DNA of 64,000 nt from Janthinobacterium saanense (GCF_014200675.1 NZ_JACHCI010000021.1:1-64000), one strand, 5' to 3'. Numbered from the stretch's first letter, positions 1 through 9,242 are shown. The notes: generated from the sequence alone by a model not told the origin. Made by a program: numbers and translations.

Positions 1-2
1 GC

Positions 3-83
3 CCGATCGAAAATTCGACCGGGCCGTCAAGGCAAAACCTCAGCGCTATGCCACTCGCGTTCTACGAAAACCTGCTTAAGTGA
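3..83 (+). CDS. possible C-terminal end of an upstream gene (partial)
   Basis: A frame open from the window edge runs 26 codons to a TGA at 81-83 and ends in FYENLLK. It is followed at once by a terminator-like hairpin, which fits the end of a real gene. The stretch is too short to assign to a family, and it could be chance. Confidence 0.35.
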   Translation, partial: PIENSTGPSRQNLSAMPLAFYENLLK

Positions 84-84
84 A

Positions 85-111
85 CGGCATTACCGGCATG
101 CCGGGCTTTTT
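85..111 (+). terminator. Rho-independent terminator-like hairpin
   Basis: A CGGCAT/ATGCCG stem with a 7-nt loop is followed by GGCTTTTT. It lies between the possible upstream gene end at 83 and the stop of the convergent argA at 117, so it would serve the plus strand. Confidence 0.45.
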
Positions 112-116
112 CAGTG

Positions 117-1427
117 TTACAGGGTCTTGATAAGAACTTGGGATTTGCGCTGCCAGTTATACATATGTTGGCGATCCTTCGGCAAGTCATCGACGGTGGC
201 GGTAACGAAGCCGCGCTTCTTGAACCAGTGCGAGGTGCGCGTGGTCAGCACGAACAGCTTGTGCAGGCCGGCGGCGCGGGCGCGGTTTTCCATGTGTTTC
301 AGGATGCGTTCGCCATCGCCCTGGGCTTGCGCTTCCGGGTTGACGGTCAAACATGCCATTTCCGCCATTTTTTGCGCCGGGAACGGGTACAGGGCGGCGC
401 AGCCGAAGATCACGCCGTCATGCTCGATGACGGAGAAATAATCGATTTCGCGTTCGATCAGCTCGCGGCCGCGCTTGACCAGCGTGCCATCGGCTTCCAG
501 CGGTTCGATCAGCTTGATGATGCCGCCCACGTCTTCGATGCTGGCCTGGCGCAGGCTTTCCAGGTTTTCATGGCTGATCATGGTGCCCACGCCATCGTGG
601 GTAAACAATTCCAGCAGGGCCGAGCCGTCCATCGAGAAGGGCACGATGTGCGAGCGGTCCACGCCATTGTGGCAAGCCTTGATGCAATGGCGCAGGTAAA
701 ACGAGGTGGCGTCCGGCAGGAAACCGGCCATCAGCACGGCTTCGGCCTGGTGCGACGACAGTTCGCGGATTTCCACGCCGGTGGCATCGATCATCATCGG
801 CGTTTCCGTGATGAAGATCAGTTTATCCGCATGCAGGGCGATGGCGGCGCTGCAGGCCACGTCTTCCATGGTCAGGTTGAACGCTTCGCCGGTCGGCGAA
901 AAGCCCAAAGGCGACAGCAGCACCAAACCGTCCGAACCGAGGATGGAATGGATGGTTTCGGCGTCGACCTTGCGCGTGATGCCCGTCAGTTCCAGGTCCA
1001 CGCCATCGATCACGCCCAGCGGGCGTGCCGTGATGAAGTTGCCAGAAATAATACGGATCGCCGCATGCGACATCGGCGTGTTCGGCAAGCCCTGGCTGAA
1101 TGCGGCCTCGATATCGAGACGCAATTCACCGGCAGCTTCCTTGGCGCATTCCATGGCGGCGATGTCGGTGATCCGCACGCCATTGTGAAAGCGGCCTTCG
1201 ACGTTACGCAGGGCCAGTTGTTCGGCCACCTGCGGTCGTGAACCATAGACCACGGTGACGTTGATATCGAGCGCATGCAGCAGGGACAGATCGTGGGCCA
1301 GCACTTGCAGTGCACCGGCGCTGACCAGCTCACCGGGGAAGGCGACCACGAAGGTCTTGCCGCGAAAGGCGTGTATATAAGGCGCGACTGAACGCAGCCA
1401 TTGGACGAATTGGGTAGGGTTTTCCAT
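117..1427 (-). CDS. argA: N-acetylglutamate synthase (amino-acid N-acetyltransferase)
   Basis: Catalyses the first step of arginine synthesis, acetyl-CoA plus L-glutamate to N-acetylglutamate, in the cytoplasm. The 436-residue protein has the ArgA layout: an N-terminal amino-acid-kinase-like domain (about 1-280, with KTFVVAFPGELV near the start) and a C-terminal GNAT domain (about 290-436, with VNPEAQAQGDGERIL and the final HWFKKRGF block). An ATG three codons upstream (1436) is also open, but it overlaps a TATAAT at 1435-1440, so I prefer 1427, which begins MENPTQFVQWLRSVAPY. It is divergent from hrpA with about 56 bp between starts. Family assignment is very secure; the start is less so. 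Confidence 0.95.
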   Translation of the reverse strand: MENPTQFVQWLRSVAPYIHAFRGKTFVVAFPGELVSAGALQVLAHDLSLLHALDINVTVVYGSRPQVAEQLALRNVEGRFHNGVRITDIAAMECAKEAAGELRLDIEAAFSQGLPNTPMSHAAIRIISGNFITARPLGVIDGVDLELTGITRKVDAETIHSILGSDGLVLLSPLGFSPTGEAFNLTMEDVACSAAIALHADKLIFITETPMMIDATGVEIRELSSHQAEAVLMAGFLPDATSFYLRHCIKACHNGVDRSHIVPFSMDGSALLELFTHDGVGTMISHENLESLRQASIEDVGGIIKLIEPLEADGTLVKRGRELIEREIDYFSVIEHDGVIFGCAALYPFPAQKMAEMACLTVNPEAQAQGDGERILKHMENRARAAGLHKLFVLTTRTSHWFKKRGFVTATVDDLPKDRQHMYNWQRKSQVLIKTL

Positions 1428-1434
1428 TAAGCGC

Positions 1435-1440
1435 ATTATA
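1435..1440 (-). promoter_or_regulatory. -10 element of argA; possible leaderless transcript
   Basis: A perfect TATAAT on the minus strand ends 8 nt before the preferred argA ATG at 1427. With usual spacing, transcription would begin at or within one or two bases of that ATG, giving a leaderless mRNA. No good -35 hexamer is visible 16-18 nt upstream, so confidence is limited. Confidence 0.4.
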
Positions 1441-1483
1441 ATTCGCTGCGCGATGTGCGCGCTTAAAATACCTGTAAAAATAA

Positions 1484-4400
1484 ATGTCTTCAGCCAGTAA
1501 TAAGTCTTCTTCCCCTTCTAACGTTGCGTATGTGCCTAAAGACGGGGCCGATCCAGGTCCCAATGCGGCGCCTGCGCAGGGCCGTGGCCGTGCGCGTCCG
1601 GAACCACAGAAACCGCGGGGAGGGCAGGAAAGTCCTGAGTCGCGTCTAGCCCGTGAGGCTGCACGCGCCGCGCGCGAAGCCGAAAAGACCTTCCGCAATC
1701 CGCTGCCACCGATTACCTATCCGGAAGACTTGCCAGTCTCGGGCCGCCGCGAGGAAATCGCCAAGGCCTTGACGGAAAACCAGGTCATCATCGTTTCGGG
1801 TGAAACCGGTTCCGGTAAAACCACCCAGCTGCCGAAGATTTGCCTGGAGCTGGGACGTGGCCAGAAAGGTCTGATCGGCCACACGCAGCCGCGCCGTATC
1901 GCCGCCTCGTCGACGGCCAAGCGCATCGCGCAGGAACTGGGCACGCCGCTGGGCGAGACAGTGGGCTTTAAAGTCCGCTTTGCCGACACCTTGACGAAAG
2001 GGGCTTCGGTCAAGCTGATGACGGACGGGATTCTGCTGGCCGAGACGCAGACCGATCCGCTGCTGAAGAATTACGACACCATCATCATCGATGAAGCGCA
2101 CGAACGCAGCCTGAACATCGATTTCCTGCTCGGCTACCTGAAACAGCTGCTGCCGCGCCGGCCCGACCTGAAAATCATCATCACTTCGGCCACCATCGAT
2201 GCCGAGCGCTTCTCGCGCCATTTCGGCACGCCTGAAAAACCGGCGCCCGTGATCGAAGTGTCGGGCCGTCTGTACCAGGTGGAAGTGCGCTACCGCCCTG
2301 TGGAACGTGAACAGGTGGCCATGCCGGGTGCTGCTGGTACAGATAAGCCGGGCCAGCGCACGGCTGCCGCCCGTGAAAAGCGCGACCTGATGGATGCCGT
2401 GGTCGATGGCGTGGAAGAGCTGTGCCGCATCGGTTCTGGCGACGTGCTGGTATTTTTGCCGGGCGAGCGCGAAATCCGCGATTGCGCCGAAGCGTTGCGC
2501 AAGCATCACCCGCCGCACGTGGAAATTTTGCCGCTGTTCGCCCGTTTGTCGGCCGAAGAGCAGGAACGCGTTTTTAAAACCAGCAATGCGCGCCGCATCG
2601 TGCTGGCCACCAATGTGGCGGAAACTTCGCTGACGGTGCCCGGCATCCGCTACGTGGTCGATGCGGGCCTGGCGCGTGTCAAGCGCTATAGCTACCGCAA
2701 TAAGGTGGAGCAACTGCAGGTCGAGCCGATTGCGCAGTCGGCGGCCAATCAGCGCGCCGGCCGTTGCGGCCGCGTCGCCGATGGCGTGTGTATCCGTTTG
2801 TATGAAGAGCAGGATTATTTGCTGCGCCCGAAATTCACGGAGCCGGAAATCCTGCGCTCGTCGCTGGCAGCCGTCATTTTGCGTATGAAGTCCTTGCACC
2901 TGACGGACGTGGAAACCTTCCCCTTCATCGAGCCGCCGCTGGCGCGCGCGATTGCGGACGGTTACCAGCTGCTGCAGGAACTGGGCGCCGTCGATGACGT
3001 CAACAAGCTCACACCGCTGGGCAACAAGCTGGCCAAGCTGCCGCTGGACCCGCGCGTGGGCCGCATGATCCTGGCTGCCTTGGACAACGCCTGCCTGACG
3101 GAAGTGCTGATCGTCGCCTCGGCCCTGTCGGTGCAGGATCCGCGCGACCGGCCGATGGAACACCAGCAGGCAGCCGACGAAGCGCACAAGAAATTTGCCG
3201 ATGAAAAGTCGGAGTTCCTCAGCTACCTGAAAATCTGGCGCTGGTTCGAGTCGGCCATCGAACACAAGAAAACCAACCGCCAGTTGCAGGACAATTGCCG
3301 CAGCAACTTTTTGTCGCAGATGCGGCTGCGCGAATGGCGCGACGTGCATAGTCAGTTGCTGACCATCGTCAAGGAGCAGGGCTGGCGTTTGAATGAAGCA
3401 CCGGCCACCTACGACAATCTGCACATGGCCTTGCTGACTGGCTTGCTGGGCAATATCGGCTTCAAGAGCGAAGACGAGCCGGGCGCGGGTTATCTGGGCG
3501 CGCGCGGCATCAAGTTCCATATCTGGCCAGGTTCTTCGCTGCTGAAAAAGCCGGGCAAGTGGATCATGGCGGCCGAACTGGTCGACACCACGCGCTTGTA
3601 CGCGCGCTGCGTGGCGCAGATCCAGCCCGAGTGGCTGGAAAATGTCGGCGGCCATTTGCTGAAAAAATCGTGGGGCGAGCCGCGCTGGGAAAAACGCTCG
3701 GCGCAGGTGACGGCCTCCGAACGGGCGACTTTGTATGGCCTGGTGGTGTACAGCCAGCGCCGCATCAATTACGGCAATTTCAATTTGCCGGAAGCGCGCG
3801 AGATTTTTATCCGCGATGCGCTGGTGGGCGGTGACTTCGATACGCGCGCGCCATTCTTTGCGCACAATCATAAGCTGATCAAGGAAATCGAAAACCTGGA
3901 ACACAAGTCGCGCCGCCTGGACGTGCTGGTCGACGATGAATTGATCGCCGCCTTCTACGACAAGCTGCTGCCGGCCGATGTGTGCAATGGCGCCGGTTTC
4001 GAAAAATGGCACAAGGAAGCCACGCGCGACAACGGCAAGCTTCTGTATTTGAACCGCGATGAGCTGATGCGCCACGAAGCGGCTGGTGTGACTACCGACC
4101 TGTTCCCGAAAACCATGTCGGTGACGGGCCTGGAAATGGGGCTGACCTATCACTTCGAGCCGGGCAGCGTGCGCGATGGCGTGACCCTGGCCGTGCCCCT
4201 GTATGCGCTGAACCAGTTGCCGCGCGAGCGCTGCGAATGGCTGGTGCCCGGCATGCTGAAGGAAAAAGTCCATCTGCTGCTTAAATCCCTGCCGCAAAAA
4301 CTGCGCCGTCACTGCGTGCCGCTGCCCGATTACGCGGCCAAGTTCTGCGAGCGCGTGCACACGGACGGCGTGTTTGGCCGTGGTGATTTGATCGACGCCA

Positions 4401-5602
4401 TCATTGCAGACATCCGCACGCAAATCACCATCAATGTGCTGACCACCGACTTCAAGCCGGAAACCCTGCCTGCCCATCACTTCATGAATTTCAAGGTGAT
4501 CGACGAGCATGGCCGCCAGCTCGACATGGGCCGCAACCTGGCCACCTTGCAGGCGGAATTCGGCGGCCAGGCGCGTCAGAGTTTTCAAAAGCTGGCCGAA
4601 GTGTCGGGCGTGTCCGGCGCCGGTACGCCGGGTGCCAAGGTGGCCGGTGCGCAAGTGGCCTCGCGGCTGCAGGCGCAAACTGCCGCCTCGAACGCCAGGG
4701 GCGCTGCACCAGCCAAGGCGGCCGCGCCGGCAGCGAACAACACAGTCTCCCAGCATATGGGCTTGAGCAACTGGACCTTTGGTCAATTGCCGGAATTGCT
4801 GGAAATCGTGCAGGGCAAGCTGACCTTGATCGGTTTCCCGGCGCTGGTCGACAAGGGCACGCATTGTGACCTGGAAGTGTTTGACGATCCAACCGTGGCG
4901 GCGCGCACGCACAAGGTGGGCTTGCGCCGTTTGTTTGCGCTGCAAATGAAGGAGCAGATCAAGTACGTCGAGAAAAGCATCCCCGGTTTGCAGCAGATGG
5001 GCATGCAATTCATGGCGCTGGGGTCGCAGGAAGAGTTACGCGAGCAAATCATCAACAAGGCGATTGATATCGCCTGCCTGCAAGATCCGCTGCCGCTGGA
5101 CGCGGCCTCGTTCGCCAAGCGCCAGGCAGAAGGCAAGTCGCGGCTGGTCTTGCTGGTCAATGAAATTGCCCGGCTGCTGTCGCAAGTGCTGACGGAATTC
5201 CATGGCTTGCCCAAGCGCCTGCAAAACATTCCGGCCGCGGCGTCCAGCGATATCCAGGCGCAATTGCAGGGCCTCGTGCATAAACGCTTCCTGACGGAAA
5301 ACGAATACACCCAGCTGTCGCACTTCCCCCGCTATTTAAAGGCGATCAATGTGCGCCTGGAAAAATTGCGCGCCGACCCCGCCCGCGACACCAAGTTGAT
5401 GGCTGAATGGCAATCGGCCGCTGCTCCCTACCAGCGCCAGGCAAAAGACCGCCAGGCCGGCAAGAATACCGACCCGAAACTGGTCGACTTCCGCTGGATG
5501 CTGGAAGAGCTGCGCGTATCGCTGTTTGCGCAGGAACTGCGCACGCCGATGCCGGTGTCGGCCAAGCGCCTGCAAAAGGTATGGGAATCCATGCTGCGGT
5601 GA
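1484..5602 (+). CDS. hrpA: ATP-dependent RNA helicase HrpA (DEAH box)
   Basis: Large DEAH-box RNA helicase of 1372 residues, slightly longer than the roughly 1300-residue E. coli protein. Visible motifs in order are Walker A GETGSGKTT (about 106-114), DEAH (203-206), SATID (about 237) and the motif VI block QRAGRCGR (about 422), followed by the HA2/OB-fold region and the long HrpA-specific C-terminal part. The first 80 residues are low-complexity and Pro/Arg-rich. A second low-complexity stretch rich in Ala and Gly (about 1040-1090) looks like a flexible linker inside the C-terminal region. HrpA family members act on mRNA and on stalled ribosomes. It is transcribed away from argA. Confidence 0.96.
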   Translation: MSSASNKSSSPSNVAYVPKDGADPGPNAAPAQGRGRARPEPQKPRGGQESPESRLAREAARAAREAEKTFRNPLPPITYPEDLPVSGRREEIAKALTENQVIIVSGETGSGKTTQLPKICLELGRGQKGLIGHTQPRRIAASSTAKRIAQELGTPLGETVGFKVRFADTLTKGASVKLMTDGILLAETQTDPLLKNYDTIIIDEAHERSLNIDFLLGYLKQLLPRRPDLKIIITSATIDAERFSRHFGTPEKPAPVIEVSGRLYQVEVRYRPVEREQVAMPGAAGTDKPGQRTAAAREKRDLMDAVVDGVEELCRIGSGDVLVFLPGEREIRDCAEALRKHHPPHVEILPLFARLSAEEQERVFKTSNARRIVLATNVAETSLTVPGIRYVVDAGLARVKRYSYRNKVEQLQVEPIAQSAANQRAGRCGRVADGVCIRLYEEQDYLLRPKFTEPEILRSSLAAVILRMKSLHLTDVETFPFIEPPLARAIADGYQLLQELGAVDDVNKLTPLGNKLAKLPLDPRVGRMILAALDNACLTEVLIVASALSVQDPRDRPMEHQQAADEAHKKFADEKSEFLSYLKIWRWFESAIEHKKTNRQLQDNCRSNFLSQMRLREWRDVHSQLLTIVKEQGWRLNEAPATYDNLHMALLTGLLGNIGFKSEDEPGAGYLGARGIKFHIWPGSSLLKKPGKWIMAAELVDTTRLYARCVAQIQPEWLENVGGHLLKKSWGEPRWEKRSAQVTASERATLYGLVVYSQRRINYGNFNLPEAREIFIRDALVGGDFDTRAPFFAHNHKLIKEIENLEHKSRRLDVLVDDELIAAFYDKLLPADVCNGAGFEKWHKEATRDNGKLLYLNRDELMRHEAAGVTTDLFPKTMSVTGLEMGLTYHFEPGSVRDGVTLAVPLYALNQLPRERCEWLVPGMLKEKVHLLLKSLPQKLRRHCVPLPDYAAKFCERVHTDGVFGRGDLIDAIIADIRTQITINVLTTDFKPETLPAHHFMNFKVIDEHGRQLDMGRNLATLQAEFGGQARQSFQKLAEVSGVSGAGTPGAKVAGAQVASRLQAQTAASNARGAAPAKAAAPAANNTVSQHMGLSNWTFGQLPELLEIVQGKLTLIGFPALVDKGTHCDLEVFDDPTVAARTHKVGLRRLFALQMKEQIKYVEKSIPGLQQMGMQFMALGSQEELREQIINKAIDIACLQDPLPLDAASFAKRQAEGKSRLVLLVNEIARLLSQVLTEFHGLPKRLQNIPAAASSDIQAQLQGLVHKRFLTENEYTQLSHFPRYLKAINVRLEKLRADPARDTKLMAEWQSAAAPYQRQAKDRQAGKNTDPKLVDFRWMLEELRVSLFAQELRTPMPVSAKRLQKVWESMLR

Positions 5603-5620
5603 TGGCGCCTCTAAGTAAAA

Positions 5621-5679
5621 CTGGGGTCTGACCCCGGCTCTTTGTTGCTGGCTTAAATGCCTTTGCCGACAGACCCCAG
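5621..5679. repeat. GGGGTC-type intergenic inverted repeat
   Basis: Ten-base arms CTGGGGTCTG (5621-5630) and CAGACCCCAG (5670-5679) flank a 39-nt centre between the convergent hrpA and PRC-barrel genes. Related GGGTC/GACCC palindromes lie at 28315-28344 and 34013-34073, so this looks like a dispersed REP-like element that may double as a bidirectional terminator. Confidence 0.6.
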
Positions 5680-5706
5680 CTCCTTACCGCTGGGTTCAAT
5701 GCTTGA

Positions 5707-6255
5707 TTAACTGCGCTTATCCAGGTCATCCTCGTCGTTGAGCGAGGAACGGGAGCCGGAGCCGCTTTGCAGGTTGCCGCTGCTGCCTGATTGCAGGCTG
5801 GCGCCGCCGCGCAGGTCGCCGCCTTGCTGCATGCGCCGCGCTCCTGCACCGGTGCCGTAGCGGGTGCCGGTGCCGTAGAAGTCTTCCAGCTGCTGGTTCC
5901 AGGCATCGCTGGCCATGTCGGGCCAGTTATTCTTGTCGAAGCCGGGGGCGTTTTTCAGTTGATCCTTGTCGACGTCGAGCACGAAGCGCTTGTTGATGGT
6001 GTCCAGGCTCAGGCGTTCCCAGGGCACGGCAAACAGTTTTTCACCCATGCCCAGCATGCCGCCGAAGGACAGTACGGCATAGGCGATCTGGCCGCTGCGC
6101 ATGTCGAGCATGATTTCCTTGATGTCGCCCAGCTCCTCGTCGCTGTGATTGTAGACATCGTCGCCGAGCAGGGTGTCGGCCCCCATCAATGCGGGCCCAG
6201 GGCCGGTGTCGTTGTTGCGGTACATGCCCAGAATGTCGCGGTCCAGATAGCTCAT
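5707..6255 (-). CDS. PRC-barrel domain-containing protein
   Basis: A 182-residue protein with one PRC-barrel domain (about 20-110), a beta-barrel fold found in envelope-stress and ribosome-maturation proteins. Landmarks are LMGADTLLGDDVYN, LGDIKEIMLDMRSGQIAYAV and GEKLFAVPWERL. The C-terminal 50 residues are Gly/Ser/Arg-rich and probably disordered. There is no signal peptide. The ATG at 6255 is preceded by GGAG. A shorter paralogue lies at 47520-47927 and matches over the whole barrel but lacks the tail. The exact role is unknown; such proteins are often induced by stress or in stationary phase, which is inference here. Confidence 0.85.
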   Translation of the reverse strand: MSYLDRDILGMYRNNDTGPGPALMGADTLLGDDVYNHSDEELGDIKEIMLDMRSGQIAYAVLSFGGMLGMGEKLFAVPWERLSLDTINKRFVLDVDKDQLKNAPGFDKNNWPDMASDAWNQQLEDFYGTGTRYGTGAGARRMQQGGDLRGGASLQSGSSGNLQSGSGSRSSLNDEDDLDKRS

Positions 6256-6426
6256 GGTGTCTCCTTCGTGTGGTGTGTGTGGCTTGACGAGTATTCACGA
6301 TAAGCACTGGGACATTCCCACCTTTGATCTGCCTCAATTGTGTCCGGGGCACTTTTCTAGCTTGCAAACGTACGGTGCGCACGGGCAATGCGGTACTCTA
6401 TGGTTTCCAAGAGGAGGCCGTAGCTT

Positions 6427-6483
6427 ATGCTGATACTGTCGCTGATGACGCAAGAATGCAGTTTGATGGGGCGCCCATGGTGA
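6427..6483 (+). CDS. 18-codon leader peptide coupled to the downstream esterase
   Basis: A strong Shine-Dalgarno (GAGGAGG at 6411-6417) precedes an ATG at 6427 that opens an 18-residue ORF, MLILSLMTQECSLMGRPW. Its TGA (6481-6483) overlaps the esterase ATG at 6477 by 7 nt. The esterase has no good ribosome-binding site of its own at that position, so its translation is probably coupled to termination of this peptide. That it is translated is inference. Confidence 0.45.
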   Translation: MLILSLMTQECSLMGRPW

Positions 6484-7628
6484 AGCCCGCCACCATCTGG
6501 TTGCGCGGCTTGCTGCGCGCGGGCAAGGCGCAGCAGCGTACGGCCCGGAAACTGGCCAAGGTGCTGTTTGCACCCGTGCCCATCCAACCCAAGCCCAAGC
6601 GCAAGCGCAAGCTAGCATCGGCCACATTGGCCACATCCACACTCAAGCCGCGCAGCAAGTCAGCGCCACGCACGCGCAAGAAAGCCGCGCCCGCGCCGGG
6701 CAAGTGGCTCGCTTCCCACTATATTCCCTTGCCGGAACTGGGGACTTTGCCGGGCCGGCGGTTGCCGTATTTTCTGTATCTGCCGCACAAGGCGCCGAGC
6801 GCCGCCATGCTTGCCCGGGGGCGTCCGCTGCTGGTGATGCTGCATGGCTGCGAGCAAAGCGCCACGCAGTTTGCCGAGGGCACGCGCATGAACCGCCTGG
6901 CCGAGCGCAAGGGTTATGCAGTGCTGTACCCGCAACAGTCGCTGCGCGCGCAGGCGCGGCGCTGCTGGAAATGGTATGACAAGCTGACGCAGGAGGGCGG
7001 CGGCGATGTCGGCCTGATTATCGGCGCCATCGAGCAGGTGGCTGCGCGTTATGCCATCGACCGCTCACGCATTTATATCTGCGGCATTTCCGCTGGCGCC
7101 GGCATGGCGCATATCGTGGCCTTGAACCATCCGCAGCTGTTTGCCGCGCTGGGCCTGCATTCGGGGCCCGTGTTTGGCGGCGGCCATAACCTGATCGGTG
7201 CGCTCAACGTGATGCAGCATGGCGCTGCCACCAGGGCCGATACAGCCATCGATGAAGTGCTGCAGCGCCAGCCTGACTTTCCCCGTTTGCCCATGATGCT
7301 GCTACAAGGCCAGGCAGACAATATCGTGCGTCCCGTGAACCAGGACCAATTGGTGCGCCAGGGTTTGCGCCTGAACCGCATGCCGGCCGATACGCTGGTG
7401 ACGGCGCACCGCGTGCCGGCCAGCGCAGCGGGCAGCCGCACGCCCGCGCATGCGTATGCCGTGCATGATTATCAGGTGGGGAAATTGTTATTGTTGCGGG
7501 TGGCGCAGATCGAACACCTGGGCCATGCCTGGAGTGGCGGCGACGCCAGCTTGCCCTTCAATGACAAGGCCAGGCCGGACGCCAGCAAGCTGCTGCTCGA
7601 TTTCTTCACCAGGCACCGCCGCAGATAA
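6477..7628 (+). CDS. PHB depolymerase-family esterase (alpha/beta hydrolase)
   Basis: A 383-residue serine hydrolase of the esterase/polyhydroxybutyrate depolymerase family. After a basic N-terminal arm rich in Lys/Arg/Pro (about 1-80) comes the catalytic domain: an oxyanion-side motif VMLHGCEQSA, the lipase box GISAGAG with nucleophile Ser205, and a C-terminal LGHAWSGGD carrying the probable catalytic His. There is no clear signal peptide, so it may be cytoplasmic; substrates in this family include PHB oligomers, feruloyl and acetyl-xylan esters. Longer in-frame starts exist at 6324 and 6456, but neither has a convincing ribosome-binding site; 6477 is chosen because of its overlap with the leader ORF. 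Confidence 0.85.
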   Translation: MVKPATIWLRGLLRAGKAQQRTARKLAKVLFAPVPIQPKPKRKRKLASATLATSTLKPRSKSAPRTRKKAAPAPGKWLASHYIPLPELGTLPGRRLPYFLYLPHKAPSAAMLARGRPLLVMLHGCEQSATQFAEGTRMNRLAERKGYAVLYPQQSLRAQARRCWKWYDKLTQEGGGDVGLIIGAIEQVAARYAIDRSRIYICGISAGAGMAHIVALNHPQLFAALGLHSGPVFGGGHNLIGALNVMQHGAATRADTAIDEVLQRQPDFPRLPMMLLQGQADNIVRPVNQDQLVRQGLRLNRMPADTLVTAHRVPASAAGSRTPAHAYAVHDYQVGKLLLLRVAQIEHLGHAWSGGDASLPFNDKARPDASKLLLDFFTRHRRR

Positions 7629-7945
7629 GCCGCCAGGCGGCATAGCCTGTCGTGGCTGCCATTGGTACGCATTCCTTCATTCTCCCCTGACGCCGGTCAA
7701 TGCCGCTGCGCCGCTGCGCGAGCGCGGTCGCCAGCACACTTTCTTGCTTGCCTGCCGCGTGCACCAGCATGGCGCATTTTATGAAAGTGGTATTGTATAG
7801 GTATTTAAAAATAACAAAAATAGATGCCAAAAATGTTAAGTGGTATACAATTGGTACATGTTTTTGCTGCCAGAGCAGGCTTGCCGCGCCGTACGACGGC
7901 ATGGCGCAGGTACTGATTGCCGCCACCCACGTCACGGAATGCATC
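7629..7945. other. 317-bp gene-free stretch upstream of the exporter gene
   Basis: It begins with a short GCCGCC/GGCGGC palindrome just after the esterase stop. The second half (about 7775-7860) is markedly AT-rich compared with its surroundings and carries two copies of AAGTGGTAT (7785-7793 and 7840-7848), so it probably holds the promoter of the exporter gene. No convincing small gene or RNA was seen. Confidence 0.5.
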
Positions 7946-9160
7946 ATGTCCATCAAGTCGAAACAGTTGCTGTGGTTTTTTGCATTTTTCCTTGTCTTCG
8001 AACTCAATATTTATCTGTCGAATGACATGATCATGCCGGCGATGCTGAGCATCGTTGGCGAGTTCCAGGCGGATAAGAAGTTCGTTCCCCTGTCCCTCAG
8101 CCTGTATTTGCTGGGCGGCAGTTCGCTGCAGATTTTCCTGGGGCCGCTGGCCGATACTATCGGCAAGCGCAAGCTGGTCTTGACCGGCAATGCCTTGTTC
8201 CTGCTGGCCACCTTGACGGTGCCATTGACCACCTCCATCGAGCAATTCCTGCTGGCGCGCTTCGTGCAGGGCATGGGCTGCTGCTTCGTTTTCGTCGGCT
8301 ATGCCATGATCCACGAGCTGTTCGACGACATGGCAGCCGTCAAACTGAGCAGCATCCTGTCCAGCACCACCATTCTGGCGCCGCTGGCCGGCCCGATTCT
8401 CGGTAGCGCCATTATCAGCCAGCTGGACTGGCGGTATGTGTTCGTCCTCTCTGGACTGCTGGCCCTGCTGTCATTGCTGGGTTTGTTCAAGAGCATGCCG
8501 CGCACGCCGGCGACGCTGGTGCGCCTGGACCTTGCCGCCATCGTGCGCAGCTACGCGGCTATTTTCAGCAACGGACGCTTCATGTTCGGCATGTTTACGG
8601 CCGGACTTGCCACCGTGCCGCTGACAGCCTGGATCGGCTTTTCTCCCATTTTCGTGCTGCAGGAAATGGGCGCATCCTATGCCACCTATATCGCCCTGCA
8701 ATGTGTGATCCTGTCGGGTTTTGTACTCAGCAGCATCGCCATCCAGCGCCTGCCGCAGGATTTCCCATTGGTAACGCTGCTGCGCTTGGGCGGGCTGATC
8801 GCGGTGGCCGGCATGCTCGGTGCGGGAGCGGGACGCCATCACGTCGATGTGTTTGCCGCCTGTATGTTTATCTATTCCATCGGCTTCGGCCTGTTCAATG
8901 GCGCCCTGATACGCAGCGCGATTACCGCCAGCAAGGAATCGGTGACCTTGACGACAGCTGCCATGAGCTTGCTGTACTGCATTTATTTGTCCGCCTGGCT
9001 GCAACTCTACAACGTGCTGTGCCAGCGTTTCGGCTATGCGCTGGAAATCTATGCCTTGCTGAATGTTCCCGTCATTGTACTGATCGCAGCCTGCCTGCTG
9101 CTGTTTACGCGCGGCATGGCGGGACGCGCAGAGAGCGAGGTGCGGCTGGCCCGGCATTGA
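7946..9160 (+). CDS. MdfA-like MFS multidrug/small-molecule exporter
   Basis: A 404-residue inner-membrane major-facilitator protein with about 12 hydrophobic segments. It matches the MdfA branch: the first helix has FELNIYLSNDM, placing Glu19 and Asp27 at the same spacing as the substrate- and proton-coupling E26/D34 of E. coli MdfA; the loop 2-3 motif is GPLADTIGKRK; and helix 4 has LARFVQGMGCCFVFVGYA, keeping the MdfA-type Arg. The reading frame is open further upstream, but the ATG at 7946 gives a normal MFS N-terminus. The glycosyltransferase-GNAT gene follows 82 bp downstream on the same strand, suggesting a shared role such as export of a modified small molecule (inference). Confidence 0.85.
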   Translation: MSIKSKQLLWFFAFFLVFELNIYLSNDMIMPAMLSIVGEFQADKKFVPLSLSLYLLGGSSLQIFLGPLADTIGKRKLVLTGNALFLLATLTVPLTTSIEQFLLARFVQGMGCCFVFVGYAMIHELFDDMAAVKLSSILSSTTILAPLAGPILGSAIISQLDWRYVFVLSGLLALLSLLGLFKSMPRTPATLVRLDLAAIVRSYAAIFSNGRFMFGMFTAGLATVPLTAWIGFSPIFVLQEMGASYATYIALQCVILSGFVLSSIAIQRLPQDFPLVTLLRLGGLIAVAGMLGAGAGRHHVDVFAACMFIYSIGFGLFNGALIRSAITASKESVTLTTAAMSLLYCIYLSAWLQLYNVLCQRFGYALEIYALLNVPVIVLIAACLLLFTRGMAGRAESEVRLARH

Positions 9161-9242
9161 TGGCGCAACGATGCGCGTGTTGTGGATGTGGATGTACCCA
9201 AACAATGTTTACCTACACTCTCCTGCGGAAGATGGTGCGCTC

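Noticed and set aside
1..24. Hairpin at the window edge with GCCCG/CGGGC arms
   Set aside because: Falls inside the possible coding end at 3-83 and has an A-C mismatch; not supported as a terminator.
1646..5008. 1120-residue minus-strand ORF opposite hrpA
   Set aside because: High-GC shadow of hrpA; His/Arg/Gln-rich with no domain signal, while the plus strand has every helicase motif.
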